A stretch of DNA of 8,231 nt. Origin: Alphaproteobacteria bacterium (GTDB taxonomy: Bacteria; Pseudomonadota; Alphaproteobacteria; Sphingomonadales; Sphingomonadaceae). Within the stretch, counting starts at the first letter, position 1; the number at the start of each line of letters is the position of its first letter. A program made the position numbers and the translations under genes. Where the stretch lies: positions 1-8,231 of the forward strand of contig JAGWQR010000195.1 in assembly GCA_028869975.1 (NCBI GenBank). The letters run 5' to 3'. This document shows, piece after piece, positions 5,681 through 8,231 of this stretch. The notes under the pieces are model-generated. The model did not search any database. It had not been told where the DNA came from and saw nothing but the letters and a program-made list of their open reading frames with translations.

Positions 5681-6465
5681 TTGCGGGCATTGCCTATGTT
5701 GCGCGCGGGGATGAGCGGCCGCGTTACTATGCCAACGACCACTCCCGAGACCGGGTGAGCATTGCGCCTCAGGCCATGCCGCTGACCAATGGGCGGGCGG
5801 CACGGCCAACGCTTGCACACCACGGCTTTGCGCTGGTGACGCATGACAGTGCGGTGGCAGACTGGCATGACGCCGTGCAGGTCGCGGCAGTGCATCCGGG
5901 AGAGATAATCGCGCTTCTGACGCGCGCAACGCAAGCGGATCATATCATCGTCACTTCGCCCGGCATCCTGCGGTTCAGCGAGCGATCGGCGCATTCCGGC
6001 ACGGGCAACAATTCGGCACCCGCGCGCTTTGCGCATGTTGACGTCAGTACGCCGACGGCAATTCGTTTTGCCGAACGTAGCGCGCCGGAGGGGCGCACGC
6101 CTGTTCGCTTCGCGCATTTCAATGTCTGGCGCGCGTTGTCGCCACCGCCGCAGGATGTACCGCTTGCCGTCTGCGATGCGACCTCGGTTGCCGCGCATGA
6201 CCTGATCGCGGCGGATGCGATTTTTGATGAGCCCGGCAAGCCCGACTGGGGGTTTGAAGGCTATGTCGTGGCACACAACCCTGCGCACCGCTGGTTCTGG
6301 TTCCCGGATATGCGCAGCCAAGATGCACTGATTTTCCGCACCTATGACAGCGCCACGCCAGAATCCACCTGCGTGCCGCATGTTGCGTTCGATAATCCGG
6401 CGTGCCCGCCAGATGCGCCGCCGCGCATCAGCATCGAGATGCGCGCGAGCGCCTACTGGTTCTGA
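5677..6465 (+). CDS. CmcJ/NvfI-family putative Fe(II)/2-oxoglutarate oxygenase
   Basis: This is a 262-residue soluble protein. The C-terminal half carries the signature of the CmcJ/NvfI (AsaB/gibberellin-desaturase-like) family. Visible segments are HFNVWRAL (147-154), VPLAVCDATSV (161-171), NPAHRWFWFPDM (201-212), IFRTYDS (219-225), VPHVAFDNP (233-241) and PRISIEMRASAYWF (249-262). A likely facial triad is His120 and Asp122 (AHVD) with His204 (AHRW), and Arg221 is a possible 2-oxoglutarate contact; these assignments are mine by motif. Members include bacterial cephamycin CmcJ and fungal NvfI, an endoperoxide-forming Fe(II)/2-oxoglutarate enzyme, so hydroxylation, desaturation or ring chemistry is possible. 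It is the last gene of the plus operon, joined to the transporter by ATGA. Residues 98-124 and 129-151 resemble each other. Confidence 0.82.
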   Translation: MIAGIAYVARGDERPRYYANDHSRDRVSIAPQAMPLTNGRAARPTLAHHGFALVTHDSAVADWHDAVQVAAVHPGEIIALLTRATQADHIIVTSPGILRFSERSAHSGTGNNSAPARFAHVDVSTPTAIRFAERSAPEGRTPVRFAHFNVWRALSPPPQDVPLAVCDATSVAAHDLIAADAIFDEPGKPDWGFEGYVVAHNPAHRWFWFPDMRSQDALIFRTYDSATPESTCVPHVAFDNPACPPDAPPRISIEMRASAYWF

Positions 6466-6468
6466 GCG

Positions 6469-7230
6469 CTAAAGCACTTCCCCGGTCCAGGTCCGCAGCG
6501 CGGGATTGGTATGATCAGGCATTTTTAGCGCCGCCTGCACGCCGGGCCGCGCAGTCATCCGCTCGCGCCAATCGACGAGGCGCGGGTAATTCTTCGCCAC
6601 CTCCAGCTCGGTGAACATCCGCTCGACCATCATCCCGCACATCGAATAGAAATTGGCGTCCGCGGAAGTGAACATCTCGCCCGCCAGCCAGGTATTGTCA
6701 GCCAGATGATCATCAACCTTCTTGCACGCATAGATGATCTTGTCGGTCGCGTTCTGCAAATCAGCTTCGGAAAAGCCCGAGCGCGCGTTCATCCATTTTT
6801 TGCGCTGATCGGGCAACGGGATGCGCTCCATCAGCTTTTCGAACGCGCCTGTGTCGATCCCGCGCGCGATCACCCCGACCATGCGGTGCCAGCCATGCAT
6901 GGAGACATGGTTCATCACCTGCTCGTCAACAAACTTGTTCCACACGCGCATCCGCGCTTTGCCAGCCGGATCAGCGGGGCGCAGCGGCACATCAGGAAAC
7001 ACATCTTCCAGATATTCGTTAATTACAGTGGTGTGCGTGATGATGGTGCCATCATGCACCAGCACCGGCACCTGGCCCTCGGGGTTTAGCTTCACGAACC
7101 AATCCGAATGTTGCTCGAAGGTGTGGAGATTGACGTAGTTACTTTCGAAATCGAGGCCCTTCTCATGCAGGCAGATCATCGATTTCAATGAGTTGGCGGC
7201 GGGTTCGGCATGATAATATTTTAGCGTCAT
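6469..7230 (-). CDS. LigF-like glutathione S-transferase (beta-etherase family)
   Basis: This 253-residue cytosolic GST has a thioredoxin-like N-domain (1-80) and a helical C-domain. The start MTLKYYHAEPAANSLK, FEQHSDWF (38-45), GQVPVLVHDG (52-61) with cis-Pro55, EYLEDVFP (72-79), RPADP (84-88), MRVW (94-97) and VDE (101-103) correspond closely to what I remember of SYK-6 LigF, about 257 residues. LigF uses glutathione to split the beta-ether bond of alpha-keto lignin dimers. Asn13 and Ser14 match LigF's active-site region. The usual Glu-Ser pair that holds the gamma-glutamyl end of glutathione is His66-Thr67 here (frame checked), so cofactor or reaction may differ. AGGAG just ahead of the ATG overlaps the SDR stop; the gap is 9 bases. 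It is last in the right-hand operon. Confidence 0.88.
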   Translation of the reverse strand: MTLKYYHAEPAANSLKSMICLHEKGLDFESNYVNLHTFEQHSDWFVKLNPEGQVPVLVHDGTIITHTTVINEYLEDVFPDVPLRPADPAGKARMRVWNKFVDEQVMNHVSMHGWHRMVGVIARGIDTGAFEKLMERIPLPDQRKKWMNARSGFSEADLQNATDKIIYACKKVDDHLADNTWLAGEMFTSADANFYSMCGMMVERMFTELEVAKNYPRLVDWRERMTARPGVQAALKMPDHTNPALRTWTGEVL

Positions 7231-7239
7231 ATTCGTCTC

Positions 7240-7992
7240 CTAACGTGGAATATAGGTGCCCAAAATGCCGCCATCGACGGCAATGGATTGGGCAGTGATA
7301 TGGCTGGCCGCATCCGAGAGCAGGAACGCAACCAGCGCGGCGCATTCATGGGATGAGCCGATGCGTTTTTGCGGCGTTGCACTGGCCATCGCTTCATGCG
7401 CGCCATCAGGCAACACGCCCAGCATCGGCGTGTCGATAAAGCCGGGGATCAGGCAGTTGACGCGGACATTGTGCGGCGCTGCTTCCGCCGCCGCTGCGCG
7501 CGCCAAGCCCAGCACACCATGCTTGGACGCGACATAACCTGCGTTCATCGGCATCCCGCGTTCACTCGCCAGACTGCCGGTGACGACAATGCTGCCTGCC
7601 TTGCGCATGATCATCGCGGGGAGCACTGCGCGGATCGAGGCGAACACGCTGGTCAGGTTGGTCGCGATCAGTGCGTCCCAGTTGGCATCGCTGAACGACC
7701 CGAATGGCGCAAATTCGCCACCGAACCCGGCGTTGGCGAACAGGCCATCGATGGGGCCGTGGCGTTGCTCTGCCGTGCTGAATGCCGCGCTGATCTGGGC
7801 GCGGTTGGCCACGTCGGCCACTACAAACGCGGCCTTCGCCCCCAATTCATCCACCGCTGCCTTGAGCAATTCGGCCCGCCGCGCGATCAGCGTCACCCTC
7901 GCGCCGCGCGCCACCAGCACATCGGCGCTCGCGCGCCCGATGCCGGTCGATGCGCCGGTGATGACGATGTGGCGGCCTGCAAAGTCGGTCAT
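7240..7992 (-). CDS. Classical short-chain dehydrogenase/reductase, probably NADP-preferring
   Basis: This 250-residue SDR is the classical length. It has TGASTGIG (12-19), NAG (87-89), Asn112, catalytic Ser140, Tyr153 and Lys157, and a PGFIDTPM segment (183-190). The C-terminus with AVDGGILGTY (238-247) is typical of FabG-like members. At the end of beta-2 it has Ala37-Arg38-Arg39 rather than Asp, which favours NADP(H), unlike the two plus-strand SDRs. It lacks their C-terminal extension, so it is not a LigD-type protein. The start overlaps the amidohydrolase stop by ATGA, and the GST follows 9 bases after its stop. A reductase or dehydrogenase step on an intermediate shared with those two is plausible; the substrate cannot be told. 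Confidence 0.9.
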   Translation of the reverse strand: MTDFAGRHIVITGASTGIGRASADVLVARGARVTLIARRAELLKAAVDELGAKAAFVVADVANRAQISAAFSTAEQRHGPIDGLFANAGFGGEFAPFGSFSDANWDALIATNLTSVFASIRAVLPAMIMRKAGSIVVTGSLASERGMPMNAGYVASKHGVLGLARAAAAEAAPHNVRVNCLIPGFIDTPMLGVLPDGAHEAMASATPQKRIGSSHECAALVAFLLSDAASHITAQSIAVDGGILGTYIPR

Positions 7993-8231
7993 GCCAGCCC
8001 AAGCACGCGCACCGCATTGTCCTTCATGATCCCCGGCATCACCTCATCCTTGAAGCCGACGCTCTGCGCCGCCTCGATCCATTTATCGGGCCGGATCAGC
8101 GGGAAATCGCTCCCGAACAGCATTTTGTGCTTCAGTTGCGTGTTGGCATTCTGGATCACCTGTTTCGGGAAGTATTTGGGCGACCAGCCCGACAGATCGA
8201 TGAACACATTCTCCTTGTGCAGCGCCATCGA
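7989..8231 (-). CDS. Amidohydrolase-2 family protein, C-terminal 80 residues (cut by window edge)
   Basis: The frame is open from the window edge and ends in TGA at 7991-7989, so only the last 80 residues are seen. NVFIDLSGWSPKYFP followed about 18 residues later by MLFGSDFPLIRPDKW is the C-terminal pattern of the amidohydrolase-2 (ACMSD/gamma-resorcylate decarboxylase) clan. The Asp in GSDFP is the conserved metal-binding or catalytic Asp. The C-terminal helix with IMKDNAVRVLGL is also typical. Members decarboxylate aromatic acids or hydrolyse beta-ketoacyl-CoA or lactone bonds (4-hydroxyphenyl-beta-ketoacyl-CoA hydrolase is one example). The metal-binding N-terminus is outside the window, so I cannot choose. 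It differs from the LigW-like protein at the other end by position only; the two visible parts do not overlap for comparison. Confidence 0.85.
   Translation of the reverse strand, partial: SMALHKENVFIDLSGWSPKYFPKQVIQNANTQLKHKMLFGSDFPLIRPDKWIEAAQSVGFKDEVMPGIMKDNAVRVLGLA

Noticed and set aside
5590..6381. Open frame of 263 codons on the minus strand
   Set aside because: It is antisense to the transporter end and the CmcJ/NvfI gene, whose plus-strand frame carries clear family motifs. The antisense product is Arg-rich without domains.
1..8231. tRNA, rRNA, CRISPR array, insertion sequence or attachment site
   Set aside because: No spaced direct repeats, transposase or integrase reading frames or tRNA-like folds were seen, and nearly all bases are accounted for by coding sequence.

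Overview
The window looks like part of an accessory catabolic island from a sphingomonad alphaproteobacterium (Sphingomonadaceae, Novosphingobium/Sphingobium type). The basis is GC-rich, densely packed coding with ATGA stop/start overlaps and gene families known from sphingomonad breakdown of lignin-derived aromatics. These are a LigW-type decarboxylase start, two LigD/LigL-type Calpha-dehydrogenase-like SDRs, a LigF-type glutathione S-transferase and an aromatic-acid:H+ symporter. The genus assignment is inference. I see no RNA gene, mobile element or CRISPR array.

Layout: a minus-strand pair occupies 1-1520, with a Spinster-like MFS transporter followed by the first 63 codons of a LigW-like amidohydrolase decarboxylase. 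Bases 1521-1627 are a divergent control region with an imperfect inverted repeat overlapping candidate promoters for both directions. From 1628 to 6465 a plus-strand operon runs SDR, NTF2/SnoaL-like protein, second SDR, VOC protein, AAHS-family MFS transporter and CmcJ/NvfI-family putative dioxygenase. All junctions but one are 4-base ATGA overlaps; the exception is a 51-base gap before the AAHS transporter. From the right edge a minus-strand operon runs amidohydrolase (C-terminal part only), a third SDR and the LigF-like GST. It meets the plus-strand operon tail-to-tail with only 3 bases between stop codons.

Working model (inference): an aromatic, possibly dimeric, lignin-related compound is imported by one or both MFS permeases. 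It is oxidised at a benzylic alcohol by the LigD-like NAD-dependent SDRs and rearranged or cleaved by the cofactor-less NTF2-like and VOC proteins. It would then be processed by the GST (ether cleavage or another glutathione-dependent step), the CmcJ/NvfI enzyme and the amidohydrolases (decarboxylation or hydrolysis). The combination of LigD-like SDRs, an NTF2-like protein, a CmcJ/NvfI oxygenase and a LigF-like GST lacking the usual Glu-Ser glutathione motif does not match a pathway I can name. It is the best candidate here for something undescribed.
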